A stretch of 64,000 bases of DNA from Staphylococcus shinii (GTDB taxonomy: Bacteria; Bacillota; Bacilli; Staphylococcales; Staphylococcaceae): positions 496,001 to 560,000 of the forward strand of contig NZ_JAGEVL010000003.1 of the NCBI RefSeq assembly GCF_017583065.1, written 5' to 3'. The translations under genes and the position numbers were made by a program. Under the pieces are notes generated by a model, which saw only the letters and a list, made by a program, of their open reading frames with translations, had not been told where the DNA came from and made no database searches. This document shows, piece by piece, positions 1 to 10,282 of this stretch; within the stretch, counting starts at the first letter, position 1, and each line of letters starts with the position of its first letter.

Positions 1-234
1 TATCCATTTGCTAATAGAAAATTTGAATGTCATGATGATTTTCCACAAGATAGCTATTTCAGTGAAACTTTAGGAGAGTTTATTATAGAAGTAACAGAAT
101 ACAGTGAAGAGAGTAAGGAAGAAATCGAAAAATTCTTCTATGAATCTTATAATATTTTAAAAGATTATTTAGAATGGCAAGGATGTATCCATTTTCACTT
201 ACCACTTAAAATGGCTAATAATCATTTGACTTAG
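1..234 (+). CDS. C-terminal end of an unrecognised protein (5' truncated by window)
   Basis: Frame 1 is open from the first base to a TAG at 232-234, giving 77 residues of an acidic C-terminal segment (runs such as EVTEYSEESKEEIEKFF). Codon use looks like the neighbouring genes. No family is recognised. The start lies outside the window. A terminator hairpin follows about 100 bases downstream. Confidence 0.6.
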   Translation, partial: YPFANRKFECHDDFPQDSYFSETLGEFIIEVTEYSEESKEEIEKFFYESYNILKDYLEWQGCIHFHLPLKMANNHLT

Positions 235-336
235 TCTACCTAAGTTATTCTAAGTTCTTTAGCGTAAAAGGTTAGAGCCATGTAATATGAAAAGATAGGT
301 AAGCTTTGTTTATCAAATCCCGGTCTATATAAAATA

Positions 337-380
337 AAAACCATTCCTTTTGTTTGTTAAGTACAAGAGAGAATGGTTTT
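337..380 (+). terminator. Rho-independent terminator after the partial gene
   Basis: The arms AAACCATTC and GAATGGTTT are separated by a loop of about 20 bases and followed by a T-rich stretch. Apart from this hairpin I see nothing supportable in 235-613. A short GAATAGC/GCTATT hairpin near 455-470 is weak. Confidence 0.7.
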
Positions 381-613
381 ATCATTTTATTCATCAAGTT
401 AGCCTTAGGTTTGTGTGCAGGCATAGTGAAGGTTGTCTAGTGTGAGGTGCGACAGAATAGCCTTTTGCTATTGCTATCTGTACATATAATAAAGTTACGA
501 TATGATGGATATAAATAGATGTGGAACCCTTGAAACCAAAGTTTGTTATTTCATTTCAATTTATAGTTTCACTCCATGTCCGTAGCACATCTTACTTCTT
601 ATAAGGTAGATTA

Positions 614-985
614 TTAATTTGAAAATAATGTTTTATCTTTAGGTTGATTCTCTAAATAAATTATTTTTCCTTCATTATCTAATCTTGCAATGTCTATACT
701 CTCTTGCGTGTAAACACCTGTTTCAAATCTATTTCCACAAATAGCCCAATGTGTTTTGAAAGTCCCATCTTCTTGTTCTATCCAACCATTATGCATGTGT
801 TTTAAATCTTTATTTGTTTGGTACACACCTTTAACAAATTGTTTCCATGCGTCTTTGCCTTTAAAATTTTTTTGATTCAACACAAATTCAATATCATCGT
901 TAAATAAATCATTTAACTTATCAAAGCTTTCTTCACTATATCTAGCTTCATCGAACAAGATAAAGTATGCATCTAATGTTTTCAT
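614..985 (-). CDS. NTF2-like / SnoaL-like family protein
   Basis: This is a 123-residue protein beginning MKTLDAYFILFDEARYSEES. A helical N-terminus, a central FKGKDAWKQFVKGVY segment and a C-terminal sheet region with HWAICGNRFETG are typical of the cone-shaped NTF2/SnoaL fold. I chose the ATG at 985 because an AGAGGG ribosome site lies just upstream; the longer frame back to 1030 has none. Such small domains bind or isomerise small molecules, and no specific substrate can be read here. The gene stands alone, pointing away from the next gene. Confidence 0.6.
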   Translation of the reverse strand: MKTLDAYFILFDEARYSEESFDKLNDLFNDDIEFVLNQKNFKGKDAWKQFVKGVYQTNKDLKHMHNGWIEQEDGTFKTHWAICGNRFETGVYTQESIDIARLDNEGKIIYLENQPKDKTLFSN

Positions 986-1135
986 TTTATATACCCTCTT
1001 TATAAGTTGATTTCTACATAAGCATCCCAATTAACAAGTGTCTTATTAAAATCTTATTTTATATATAATTAAAGGTATCGTATAGATATCTGCTTATGAA
1101 CAGTCAATTTTATAGTAACCTTTGATAATAAACAC

Positions 1136-2131
1136 TTAGCCATAAATATAGTTGGCAATGATAAACGTGATAGTTGATAATATCATAGATACAATGATGA
1201 CACCGATTAAAGGCTTAAACGCTCGGTTTTGCAAATCTTTAAATGATACATTTAACCCTAGTGCCACCATTGCCATCAATAAGCAAATTGTTGTTAACGG
1301 CTCAATTATTTGCATTATAAACTGAGGTATAGGTACATAAGTATGAAATATTGCCATTAATACAAATCCAATTAAAAAGTATGGCATTTCGATACGTTGG
1401 TTTGTATTCCTAGCCTGTGATTTCAAGTTCATCACAAATATAAGTATGATACTTAAAGGTATGAGCAAGAATACGCGACCTAGTTTACCTAATAAGCCAA
1501 TTCGTAAAGCTGTCTCACCTGAGAAATCTGCAGCAAGAATGACATGAGCAATTTCATGTAGACTCACGCCAGACCATACGCCAAAAACTTTTGGTGGTAT
1601 TGTGAATAGTGTATAAATTACCGTATAGCCTAGTGAAAAAAGTGTACCAATTAATGCAACGATACCTATACTAATGGCTGTGTCTTTTTCGCGTGCTTTT
1701 AAAATTGGAGATACAGCAGCTATCGCGGCAGCCCCACAGACGCCAGTACCAATACCTAGCAATAATGTGATAATTTTATCTCCTTTAATATAGTGATTTA
1801 GTAATAACATTAATCCAATACTTACAATGATGACACCACCATCAATAAGTAATAATGCACTACCTTCTCCTATAACATCAAAAATATTAAGCTTTAGACC
1901 ATACAATATAATGGCGAATTTTAATAGATGTTTAGATGCGAAAGTAATACCTGGACGATAACTTTCAGGATAACCATTAAAATGTCTAAATAGTATTGCG
2001 ATAACAATTGCAATTGTCAAAGCACCGATCTTATCTAAAAGTGGCAGCTTTGAACTAATTAAACTTATTGCAGCAATAATAAACGTGAATAATATGCCAA
2101 TGATAAATGGTTTATTGTTAAATTTAGTCAT
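1136..2131 (-). CDS. YeiH/UPF0324 family membrane protein (putative sulfate exporter family)
   Basis: This 331-residue polytopic membrane protein has about ten hydrophobic segments and the family motif region GIGTGVCGAAAIAAVSPILKA. The start at 2131 is set by an AGGAGG ribosome site; an in-frame extension to 2263 would run through that site. It is transcribed divergently from a LysR-type regulator 122 bases away, the usual arrangement for this family (YeiH with YeiE-like regulators). The sulfate-exporter name is a family label; transport in this organism is not shown. Confidence 0.85.
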   Translation of the reverse strand: MTKFNNKPFIIGILFTFIIAAISLISSKLPLLDKIGALTIAIVIAILFRHFNGYPESYRPGITFASKHLLKFAIILYGLKLNIFDVIGEGSALLLIDGGVIIVSIGLMLLLNHYIKGDKIITLLLGIGTGVCGAAAIAAVSPILKAREKDTAISIGIVALIGTLFSLGYTVIYTLFTIPPKVFGVWSGVSLHEIAHVILAADFSGETALRIGLLGKLGRVFLLIPLSIILIFVMNLKSQARNTNQRIEMPYFLIGFVLMAIFHTYVPIPQFIMQIIEPLTTICLLMAMVALGLNVSFKDLQNRAFKPLIGVIIVSMILSTITFIIANYIYG

Positions 2132-2253
2132 GTAACGTCTCCTCCTTTTATCAAAAGCATAGCACCACAAATTCATAACGTTAAATAAATATTTAGTATA
2201 TAGGTCATAACAATTTTGGTATGATAAGAATAAACAATGAAAGGTGATAAGAC

Positions 2254-3084
2254 ATGGACCCACTGAAAGTGTTAACTGAGGTTGTCAAAGCGCAGAGTTT
2301 TACAAAAGCTGCAGAAAATTTGTATACATCACAACCATCAATAAGTAGAGATATAAAGAGACTCGAAATTGACTATGACGTAAAAATATTTGAGTTTAAA
2401 CATTCGAAAATGGCATTAACAAGTGATGGAGAGAAACTATACCAATATGCGCTGCAAAGAGATCATTTAGAACAAGCACTACGACAAGATCTAAAGAGGC
2501 AAACAAATGCAATCGCTGGAGATTTAAAATTGGGTAGCAGTTACACATTTGGCGAATATCGTTTGTCACGACAACTTACTAAATTAGCCCAAATGTATCC
2601 AGAATTACATATTCATGTACACTTAGATAATTCAGAAACGATTGCTGAACAAATTAAAAATAACATCGTTGACGTTGGTGTGGTAGAAAAAAAGATACAA
2701 AACAATGCGATTATAAGTACGCCAATTGCTCAAGACGAAATAGTATTAATTAAAAAGAAATCTAGCCCGTCTAATTTAGAGACATGTTTTATTCGAGAAC
2801 AAGGTTCCGGTACGCGTGTATATCAAGAAAACGGTTTGAATCAATTATCATTAAACCCTTATTTAGTAATTATTAATAATACAAGTTTAATTAAAAGTAT
2901 GGTTCATGCAGGAAACGGTTTTTCGATTGTATCTAAATCAACATTAACACCTGAAGATTTGGAGCAACTTGAAGTTATTAATTTAGATATTGAGAGGTTT
3001 TTTTATTTAATTTTACATAAAAATAAATACATTGATGAAAAAATGAAACGAGTTATATCCGTATTAAAGCAAGATCTGGAATGA
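2254..3084 (+). CDS. LysR family transcriptional regulator
   Basis: This 276-residue protein has an N-terminal winged helix (about residues 1-60; motif SFTKAAENLYTSQPSISRDIKRLE). An effector-binding domain follows (about 90-270; LKLGSSYTFGEYRLSRQL...). The ATG at 2254 has an AAAGGTGAT ribosome site at good spacing. It is divergent from the YeiH-type gene, so it probably regulates that gene from the shared 122-base intergenic region. Related regulators (YeiE, CysL type) respond to sulfur metabolites; the effector here is unknown. Confidence 0.85.
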   Translation: MDPLKVLTEVVKAQSFTKAAENLYTSQPSISRDIKRLEIDYDVKIFEFKHSKMALTSDGEKLYQYALQRDHLEQALRQDLKRQTNAIAGDLKLGSSYTFGEYRLSRQLTKLAQMYPELHIHVHLDNSETIAEQIKNNIVDVGVVEKKIQNNAIISTPIAQDEIVLIKKKSSPSNLETCFIREQGSGTRVYQENGLNQLSLNPYLVIINNTSLIKSMVHAGNGFSIVSKSTLTPEDLEQLEVINLDIERFFYLILHKNKYIDEKMKRVISVLKQDLE

Positions 3085-3167
3085 CTTATAAAATGATGTG
3101 ATTCATATATGGAATATTTTGGTCTAGGAGTAAAGAAGTGGAGTAGAAGTTATTGTCGTTAATTAAA

Positions 3168-3274
3168 AATTAGTAATAAACAATTAGCAATTAGCATAAG
3201 GCAGAAATCAAATGATAGTCATTAATTTCGTGTACCTATGCTATTGAGTGAGTGCTCATTGCTTATTACTAATT
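3168..3274. repeat. Long imperfect inverted repeat in the convergent LysR/LacR gap
   Basis: A 22-base arm at 3168-3189 (AATTAGTAATAA...) is matched at 20 of 22 positions by the reverse complement at 3253-3274, across a 63-base spacer. The right arm overlaps the last five codons and the stop of the minus-strand gene lacR. The transcripts on both sides converge here, so it may act as a two-way transcript end. It has no good T-run, so termination is only inferred. Confidence 0.5.
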
Positions 3275-4095
3275 GAAAAATGATGCCGATATTCAGAAGC
3301 ACTGATTTCAAAATGCTTTGTAAAATTTTTAGAAAATAGTAGTGGGTCTTTGTAACCAACGCGTCTTGATATGTCACTTATACGTGTACTCGTATGTATT
3401 AATAATTGTGAAGCGTGATACATCCTTATATAGGTTAAATATTCTTTAGGGGAACAACTTAAATTCTTTTTGAATAATTTATATAAATGACTTCGTGTAA
3501 TATTAACGCTTTTAGCAACATCCTCAACAGTTATATGTTTTTGATAATTTGTGTTTATAAAATCAACGGCATGTTGGATATCTTCATTTACAATATCAAC
3601 TTGGACAGAAAAATTTTTAGGAAACTTTTCTTGTAAGGTATAAACTAATTGATACAAATATTGCATAATTAGAATATCATTGGAGTTATTTGATTCAATA
3701 CGCTGAGATAGCTTACAAATGAGTTGAATTATATTTTTAATATCTGTCGTATCTTGTCCTAATATGACATGGCTATCAACAATACTACATCGAGATAAAT
3801 AATTTAATATTTGTTTACCATTCATACCTACCCAATAATAAGTCCAAGGATTTGAAAATGAAGGCTTATATTCAACTTCCATGCCACGTTCAAGCAAAAA
3901 AATATCTCCAGCAGTTAAATGATAAGTTTTACCAGCATAACTAAAAGTACCTTCTCCTTGAGTTACGATATGTAATACAGATTTTTGGAAAACAGTATAA
4001 TTATAACCAACATTTGGTACGCCGATTTCAATACCACATTCGGCTAAATTTGCATCGATTAGTTTCTTTTGAAATTTCTTCCACAATACTTGCAT
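3256..4095 (-). CDS. lacR: AraC family activator of the lactose genes (LacR)
   Basis: This 279-residue regulator has an N-terminal cupin-like sensor domain (about 20-110; TYHLTAGDIFLLERG). The C-terminal AraC double helix-turn-helix (about 175-275) includes DVAKSVNITRSHLYKLFKK and ISDISRRVGYKDPLLFSKNF. The ATG at 4095 follows an AGAGGG ribosome site. It lies divergently upstream of a GPH symporter and GH2 beta-galactosidase, as in the S. xylosus lacR-lacPH locus, where LacR activates lacPH with lactose. The assignment rests on this synteny plus family membership. Its 3' end overlaps one arm of an inverted repeat. Confidence 0.85.
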   Translation of the reverse strand: MQVLWKKFQKKLIDANLAECGIEIGVPNVGYNYTVFQKSVLHIVTQGEGTFSYAGKTYHLTAGDIFLLERGMEVEYKPSFSNPWTYYWVGMNGKQILNYLSRCSIVDSHVILGQDTTDIKNIIQLICKLSQRIESNNSNDILIMQYLYQLVYTLQEKFPKNFSVQVDIVNEDIQHAVDFINTNYQKHITVEDVAKSVNITRSHLYKLFKKNLSCSPKEYLTYIRMYHASQLLIHTSTRISDISRRVGYKDPLLFSKNFTKHFEISASEYRHHFSISNKQ

Positions 4096-4230
4096 GTTAT
4101 CCCTCTTAATTAAAAAACATATTTGAACTTATATTTATATTAGTTGAAAATGAAACATTTTGCCATATATCGTCATCATTATGCTATTCATAACTATAAC
4201 TTACTACTGATAGAATAAAATCAACATATA

Positions 4231-4244
4231 TGTAAGCGTTTCAA
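4231..4244 (+). promoter_or_regulatory. cre-like element in front of lacP
   Basis: TGTAAGCGTTTCAA matches the CcpA operator consensus well in its left half and loosely in its right half. It sits 27 bases upstream of the lacP ribosome site, where catabolite repression of a lactose operon is expected. The 4096-4270 gap otherwise holds the divergent lacR and lacP promoters. Confidence 0.45.
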
Positions 4245-4270
4245 TAAGAACTAACTTAGAGGTGAATGTA

Positions 4271-5659
4271 ATGAATAGGCATTTAACAGGAAAACAAAAA
4301 TTTGCATTTGGCTTCGGTGCCGTCGGTAAGGATGCCATATTTAATATCGTCAGTGTATTTCTAATGTTTTATATTACAGACATAGTAGGGCTATCTCCTG
4401 CATTTGTGGGCGTTATGTTATTTGTTGCACGTATATGGGATGCAATTAACGATCCAATTATGGGAATGGTTGTTGATAATACACGAAACAACTTTGGTAA
4501 ATTTAAGACGTGGCTTGTTATCGGCACATTAATTAATGCTGTAGTAACAGTATTATTATTTACTAATTTTGATTTACCACAAACAGCAATGTACATTTAT
4601 ATTTCTATTATATATATTTCCTGGGGAATGACATATACGATGATGGATATACCTTATTGGTCATGGCTTCCTAACTTAACGCATAACCCAAGAGAACGTG
4701 AAGAAGTATCAGTTATTCCAAGATTTTTCGCTAGCTTAGCCGCATTTACTGTCGGCACTTTTGGTTTATTCTTTATACATAAACTTGGTGATATTTTTGG
4801 CGGAGGCAGTGATTCTACAGGTATTTTTGTATTCGCAATAATTTGTAGTTTGATTTTTATATTTACCATTGGTGTAACGGTCTTTAAAGTACCGGAAGAC
4901 CAAGAAATGGAAAAGCAAATAGGTATTAAAGTTAAATTTAAAGATATCGGTCGAATTTTATTTAAAAACAAAGAATTATTAGCAATTATGGGCGTACTCT
5001 TAACTTTTAACTTGTGTTTACAAACGTTAAATGGCTCTATTATTTATTATTTTAAATATGTAGTTAATGCAGAACATTTATTTTCAATTTTTAATTCTAT
5101 GATTTTATGCGAAATGGTTGGTTTACTGTTATTACCACGCTTTATTAAATGGGTTGGCAGAACCGCTGCATTTAATACTTCTATAACATGCATTATCTCT
5201 GGATTGTTAATTATTTTGATATCCGGCTACATTGCACCGCAAAGTATGACTTTAGTTATTATAGGAGCGGGAATACTACGAATTGGTTCAGGTTTTATGG
5301 TAGGTATCACAACTGTTTCATTAGCAGATGTGATTGATTACGGAGAAGTTAAATTTGGTCAGCGTAATGAAAGTATTATTACATCAACAAATACCTTCTT
5401 AACTAAGACTTCTCAAGCGGTGGCGGCTTTAATCGTCGGCGTAGGTTTATCTATTTTAGGTTATACGCCAAACGAAGCACAATCAGTAGTGACAATTAAC
5501 GGTTTAAGAATCATGATCTTAGTTTCGCCACTTGTTTTCGTTTGCTTAGCTGCATTTTTATACCATAAAGCCTTTAATTTAAAAGGCGACTTTTTAACGG
5601 ATATTGAAAAGACATTACAGTATAAAAGGCAAAGGGAATTTAGAGAAAGAATCAAATAA
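4271..5659 (+). CDS. lacP: Lactose permease, GPH-type sugar:cation symporter
   Basis: This 462-residue polytopic protein of the glycoside-pentoside-hexuronide family opens with the typical [28 protein letters not shown]. The family motif [17 protein letters not shown] is at about 55-70. It lacks the C-terminal IIA-like domain found in streptococcal LacS, as in S. xylosus LacP. I chose the ATG at 4271, seven bases after AGAGGTG, over the GTG at 4262, which lies inside that ribosome site. It is in an operon with lacH and divergent from lacR; it would import lactose for LacH. Confidence 0.9.
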   Translation: MNRHLTGKQKFAFGFGAVGKDAIFNIVSVFLMFYITDIVGLSPAFVGVMLFVARIWDAINDPIMGMVVDNTRNNFGKFKTWLVIGTLINAVVTVLLFTNFDLPQTAMYIYISIIYISWGMTYTMMDIPYWSWLPNLTHNPREREEVSVIPRFFASLAAFTVGTFGLFFIHKLGDIFGGGSDSTGIFVFAIICSLIFIFTIGVTVFKVPEDQEMEKQIGIKVKFKDIGRILFKNKELLAIMGVLLTFNLCLQTLNGSIIYYFKYVVNAEHLFSIFNSMILCEMVGLLLLPRFIKWVGRTAAFNTSITCIISGLLIILISGYIAPQSMTLVIIGAGILRIGSGFMVGITTVSLADVIDYGEVKFGQRNESIITSTNTFLTKTSQAVAALIVGVGLSILGYTPNEAQSVVTINGLRIMILVSPLVFVCLAAFLYHKAFNLKGDFLTDIEKTLQYKRQREFRERIK

Positions 5660-5673
5660 AGGGGTTGTTATCC

Positions 5674-8658
5674 ATGTTAGAGCAACAGTTTCATGAAAAT
5701 TTAGAGATTCAACATGTTAATTTATTACCAAGACGTGCATTTTATATACCATATCAACAAGGGGAAGCGGCTTATCATTTTGGAACAAGATATAATACTC
5801 GAAATGTGACATTGTTAAATGGCGAATGGTACTTTCAATACTTTGAGTCAATCGAAGCATATCTAAATCATTCAAATGAACAGGGAATCAAAACACTAAC
5901 AGTACCATCAGTTTGGAATTTATATGGCTATGATCAAATACAATATTTAAATACTCAGTATCCAATACCTTTTGATCCACCATATGTACCTAAAGATAAT
6001 CCATGTGGACACTACACGCGAAAATTTACTATCGATGAATATGATCAACAATACGATTATCATTTGAACTTTGAAGGTGTAGATAGTGCATTTTATGTAT
6101 GGATTAATAATGAATTTATAGGATATAGTCAAATTGCACATGCTATTTCTGAGTTTGATATTTCCAATTTTGTTCAACAAGGTGAGAATCATATCGACGT
6201 GCTTGTATTGAAATATTCTGATGGCACTTATTTTGAAGATCAGGACATGTTTCGACACTCGGGCATTTTTAGAGACGTTTATATTTTAAAACGCGCAACT
6301 GAACGTGTTGATGATTTTAAAGTGCAAACGAAGCTAAGTGACGATTTAAATTCTGCGAAGATAGATGTAAAAATAGAACGGGCGCACAATCTAAAATCAG
6401 TAGAATTTCAATTATATAACCCTGAGGGTGAAGAAATAGCAACCATATTTGGAGCACAGGAATATCAATTTAATGTCTATAAACCTCAATTGTGGTCTAC
6501 AGAAAGTCCGACTTTATATACATTATACATTGTGACAGATCAAGAAGTGATTGCACAAAAAGTTGGAATTCGTGAAGTGGCTATCCAAAATAATCAATTT
6601 TATATTAATGGTCAATCCATCAAACTGCGTGGGACAAATTACCATGATAGTCATCCAGAAACTGGTTATGTAATGACAGAATCCCATTTTAAAAAAGACT
6701 TAGAATTGATGAAACAAGGAAACTTTAACGCCATTCGTACGGCACATTACCCAAAATCTCCACTATTTTACGAAATGACGGACCAATATGGTTTTTATGT
6801 AATGAGCGAGGCTGATATTGAGACGCATGGTGTCGTTAGGTTATATGGTGAAGACAATAATGAAGATTTTAATATTATAGCTGACGATAGTAAATTTGAA
6901 ACAGCTATTATAGAGCGTATTGAAGCTTCTATTATGCCACTGAAAAATTACAGCTCTATCGTATCTTGGTCATTAGGAAATGAGTCGGGATTTGGTAAGA
7001 ATATGGTCAAAGGTGCAGCACGTGCCAAATCACTAGACAATACAAGGCCAATTCATTACGAAGGTACATTATATCGAGATAAGCAACAACACTATGATCT
7101 ATCTAATATAGATATGATTAGTAGAATGTATCCTTCTCCTGAAGAAATTGAGGAGACTTATTTGAAGAAACCGGATTTGGATAAACCGTTTATCTTATGT
7201 GAATATGCACATGCAATGGGCAATTCTCCAGGAGATTTACACGCTTACCAAACTCTAGTTGAGCAATACGATAGCTTTATCGGAGGATTTGTTTGGGAAT
7301 GGTGCGATCACGCTATTCAGATTGGAATGAAAGAAGGCCAACCTATTTTTAGATATGGTGGCGACTTTGGAGAAAAACTACATGACGGTAATTTCTGTGT
7401 CGATGGCATTGTTTTTCCAAATAGGGTGCCCCATGAAGGTTATTATGAATTCAAACAAGAACATAGGCCATTAAAACTTGTGTCACAAGATAATTTTAAA
7501 ATTGTGCTACGTAACCAATTGGATTTTACGTCTGCAGAGCAATATATGTTTGTAGAGGCTACAGTGACAAATTTGAATGGGGGAAAAACGATCAGTGAAA
7601 TACCTCTTTCAAATTTCTTGCCACATACTACGCAAACAATTGATTTGAGCGATTATATCAATATAGAACATATCAGTGATGTCATATTACGGTATAAATT
7701 AAAAGATGATGATCAATTTCGTCATGAAAATTTTGAATTAGGACATGATCAAATCGTATATCAACGTCGAATAATGAAAGAGCAGGATGAGCAATCTAGT
7801 GAAAATGATATTTTAGTAAATGAAACTTATAAATTAATCAAAGTTGCATTAGGTAAAAGTGAAACGTATGTTTTTAATAAAGGTAATGCAAGTCTTGAGT
7901 CAGTTCTCAAGCATAATCATATAGTAATTAACCAAAGCACAACAAATAATATTTGGAGAGCTCCCACTGATAATGATACGAATATAAAATGTGATTGGGA
8001 TTACTCTGGTTATAAAGATATCACTACACGCGTGCACGATTATCAAATTTTAGAAAGCGAGACAGAGGTCAGTCTTATTTTTAATATAGCGATGGTTAAT
8101 GACGCGGTGCCACCGGTACTATTTGGCACAGTGACTTGGCGTGTTCAACATGATGGAATACTTAATGTAACTTATGAGTTAGAAAGAGATGTGAAAGCGC
8201 CTTACTTACCACGATTTGGTTTAGGTTTGACCTTACCTAAAGTATTTGAACAAGTGAAATATTATGGCAAAGGTCCTTTCAGTAGTTATCAAGATAAAGG
8301 TGTAGCCAATTATTTAGATGAGTTTGAGACGACTGTTACAGGTAATGGTGAAGTCCATATCAGACCCCAAGAAACGGGAAGTCATAATGAAACTACATTT
8401 GTTGAAATTAGTGATGGGTGTAAAAGGGTTATCGTGACAAGTGATAATACATTTAGTTTTAATACAACACATTATTCATTAAAACAGCTGACCGAAATAA
8501 TCCATAAAGATGCACTAGAACTTGAAGATCAAACCTATTTATATATCGATTATGCACAAAGCGGTATAGGTTCAAATAGTTGTGGACCAGAATTAAATGA
8601 AGCATATCGATTAAATGATCGACACATCGAGTTTAGCTTTAATTTGAAATTTGTCTAA
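5674..8658 (+). CDS. lacH: Beta-galactosidase, glycoside hydrolase family 2
   Basis: This 994-residue LacZ-type enzyme has sugar-binding, immunoglobulin-like, TIM-barrel and C-terminal small-chain domains. The acid/base glutamate is in SWSLGNESGFG (about residue 437) and the nucleophile in ILCEYAHAMGNSPGDLH (about 510). The ATG at 5674 follows AAAGGGG at 9 bases; a TTG at 5665 abuts that site and is unlikely. It starts 14 bases after lacP stops. It hydrolyses intracellular lactose to glucose and galactose. The length agrees with the staphylococcal enzyme, and it ends at a strong terminator. Confidence 0.95.
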   Translation: MLEQQFHENLEIQHVNLLPRRAFYIPYQQGEAAYHFGTRYNTRNVTLLNGEWYFQYFESIEAYLNHSNEQGIKTLTVPSVWNLYGYDQIQYLNTQYPIPFDPPYVPKDNPCGHYTRKFTIDEYDQQYDYHLNFEGVDSAFYVWINNEFIGYSQIAHAISEFDISNFVQQGENHIDVLVLKYSDGTYFEDQDMFRHSGIFRDVYILKRATERVDDFKVQTKLSDDLNSAKIDVKIERAHNLKSVEFQLYNPEGEEIATIFGAQEYQFNVYKPQLWSTESPTLYTLYIVTDQEVIAQKVGIREVAIQNNQFYINGQSIKLRGTNYHDSHPETGYVMTESHFKKDLELMKQGNFNAIRTAHYPKSPLFYEMTDQYGFYVMSEADIETHGVVRLYGEDNNEDFNIIADDSKFETAIIERIEASIMPLKNYSSIVSWSLGNESGFGKNMVKGAARAKSLDNTRPIHYEGTLYRDKQQHYDLSNIDMISRMYPSPEEIEETYLKKPDLDKPFILCEYAHAMGNSPGDLHAYQTLVEQYDSFIGGFVWEWCDHAIQIGMKEGQPIFRYGGDFGEKLHDGNFCVDGIVFPNRVPHEGYYEFKQEHRPLKLVSQDNFKIVLRNQLDFTSAEQYMFVEATVTNLNGGKTISEIPLSNFLPHTTQTIDLSDYINIEHISDVILRYKLKDDDQFRHENFELGHDQIVYQRRIMKEQDEQSSENDILVNETYKLIKVALGKSETYVFNKGNASLESVLKHNHIVINQSTTNNIWRAPTDNDTNIKCDWDYSGYKDITTRVHDYQILESETEVSLIFNIAMVNDAVPPVLFGTVTWRVQHDGILNVTYELERDVKAPYLPRFGLGLTLPKVFEQVKYYGKGPFSSYQDKGVANYLDEFETTVTGNGEVHIRPQETGSHNETTFVEISDGCKRVIVTSDNTFSFNTTHYSLKQLTEIIHKDALELEDQTYLYIDYAQSGIGSNSCGPELNEAYRLNDRHIEFSFNLKFV

Positions 8659-8683
8659 GTAAGTTTTCGAATAATATGTAAAT

Positions 8684-8730
8684 AAAAACAACCCTAGTTA
8701 ACTAATGTTAGTCAATTAGGGCTGTTTTTT
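8684..8730 (+). terminator. Terminator of the lacPH operon
   Basis: A hairpin with arms around AACCCTA and TAGGGCT is followed by TTTTTT, 26 bases after the lacH stop. The A-rich 5' flank means it could also work for the minus-strand ABC operon. Confidence 0.8.
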
Positions 8731-8784
8731 ATATTGCTGAAATCCAACTTAATGATTAGTGATTTCTATATTAAAATTTTCTCA

Positions 8785-9414
8785 TTATAATTCTTGATTC
8801 TTAAATACTTTTAATGAAGTAACATAAGATAGAACAAAAGCTATTATGCCAACTAATGCATATACGCCGACAACCAATATGCTGTTTCCTAAATTTGTAG
8901 CGTCTGAACCTGATACTGCAACTTCTGATAAATTCATGCCAAAAAAGACGATGAAAAATAAGAAAAGTACAATGAACGACGTTGAAATTAAAATAACATT
9001 AGAATTTTCGGGCCCAAATTTAAATGTTAATGGGAACATCATGGCATAAGTACCTGCGCCTCCAATACCTACTAGTATAGACATGAGTATTACATTGAAA
9101 TCTTGCGTAATTAATGAAACAGATATGACGCCAAATATAAAACCAATTAAAGTGAGTATCCCATAAAAGCTAAAGTAACTATTAACATAAGCGCTTCTGC
9201 CACTTGGGAGTGTTGAGATATAGTACATCCATTTTGAATCTTTTTCATGTTTAATGTTATCCGTAACTGGCGTTATGAGGAACAACATTGGTAAAAAACA
9301 TGCCATAATTGGATTGATAAATGCAAAAATAACGGCCGCTACTATCGCTACTATGAGATATGTATAAAGAGATTTTTTTGATGAATAATAACTACTTAAT
9401 ATTAAGCCTTTCAT
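8785..9414 (-). CDS. ABC-2 type transporter permease
   Basis: This 209-residue integral membrane protein has about six hydrophobic segments and opens MKGLILSSYYSSKKSLYTYL. The pattern is that of the ABC2_membrane family of exporter permeases. Its ATG shares one base with the stop of the ATPase gene (TAATG), so the two are translationally coupled. It is the last gene of a four-gene unit: XRE regulator, DUF3169, ATPase, permease. Its role is probably export of a peptide or lipid-like compound, or resistance to one; the substrate is unknown. Confidence 0.8.
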   Translation of the reverse strand: MKGLILSSYYSSKKSLYTYLIVAIVAAVIFAFINPIMACFLPMLFLITPVTDNIKHEKDSKWMYYISTLPSGRSAYVNSYFSFYGILTLIGFIFGVISVSLITQDFNVILMSILVGIGGAGTYAMMFPLTFKFGPENSNVILISTSFIVLFLFFIVFFGMNLSEVAVSGSDATNLGNSILVVGVYALVGIIAFVLSYVTSLKVFKNQEL

Positions 9415-10256
9415 TAGCTATCACCTCGCATAATTAATTTTATTGCATCATCAATGGTTTCTAATGGGCGAGCATCTGTAACCGCCGTGCGATCATTGAT
9501 TAATGAGATTCTAGAACCTTTACGTACTCTGGATGCGATGAGTATATCGTTTGGGATATTGAATTCCTCTTCGCTTTGTTCTAAAATACCGTAATGATTA
9601 AATAAATTGTCTTTTTTCTCCTCTAAAATGATTTCTCCATTTTTCATAAATACGAGTTTTGTTGCAAGCTGTTCTATGTCTTCTGAAATATGGGATGAAA
9701 TTAGAATACCGTTACCTTTAGCAACGTAATCTTCTAAAATTTCAATGACTTCTTCACGACTAGAAACATCCATACCTGCAGTTGCTTCGTCTAAGATAAG
9801 AACCTTACTATCGTGACTTAATGCGATTGTTAAAGCAGCTTTCATGCGCATACCTCGAGAAAAAGAAGCTATTTCATTTGTAGTAGGTAATTCAAAATTT
9901 TTAATAATAGCGAAGAATTTCTCCGAGTCCCATGTTTTGTAAATTCTAGAAAAGACTTTATCTATATCTTGAATAGTTAATTTGTTTGGAACGCGTAAAT
10001 CATCAAAGACGACACCAATATGCTCTTTATGTTGGTTATCATTTGCTGCTATAGGTTTATCAAAATAACGTATTTCTCCTGAATCTTTAAAACGGTTACC
10101 GACCAAGGTATTAATTAATGTAGATTTACCAGATCCGTTTTTACCAATTATGCCAATCACTTCATTAGGTTCAAGCGTTAATGAGATATCAGAAAGTTGA
10201 AAATCTGATTTTTTATATGATTTATTAAGATTCTGAATTTCTAATAAATTTTCCAT
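9414..10256 (-). CDS. ABC transporter ATP-binding protein
   Basis: This 280-residue nucleotide-binding protein has Walker A GIIGKNGSGKSTL (about 35-47), signature FSRGMRMKAALTIAL and Walker B VLILDEATAGMD. The FSRGM signature variant is typical of YtrB/BcrA-type exporters. It is coupled to the permease downstream and lies 26 bases after the DUF3169 gene. The permease and an XRE regulator suggest a drug- or peptide-responsive efflux unit. The function is by family only. Confidence 0.9.
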   Translation of the reverse strand: MENLLEIQNLNKSYKKSDFQLSDISLTLEPNEVIGIIGKNGSGKSTLINTLVGNRFKDSGEIRYFDKPIAANDNQHKEHIGVVFDDLRVPNKLTIQDIDKVFSRIYKTWDSEKFFAIIKNFELPTTNEIASFSRGMRMKAALTIALSHDSKVLILDEATAGMDVSSREEVIEILEDYVAKGNGILISSHISEDIEQLATKLVFMKNGEIILEEKKDNLFNHYGILEQSEEEFNIPNDILIASRVRKGSRISLINDRTAVTDARPLETIDDAIKLIMRGDS

Positions 10257-10282
10257 AATATCCTCGCTTCCAAAATTTATTT

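Noticed and set aside
455..475. Short GAATAGC/GCTATT hairpin as an RNA gene
   Set aside because: Six-base stem, no promoter or terminator evidence.
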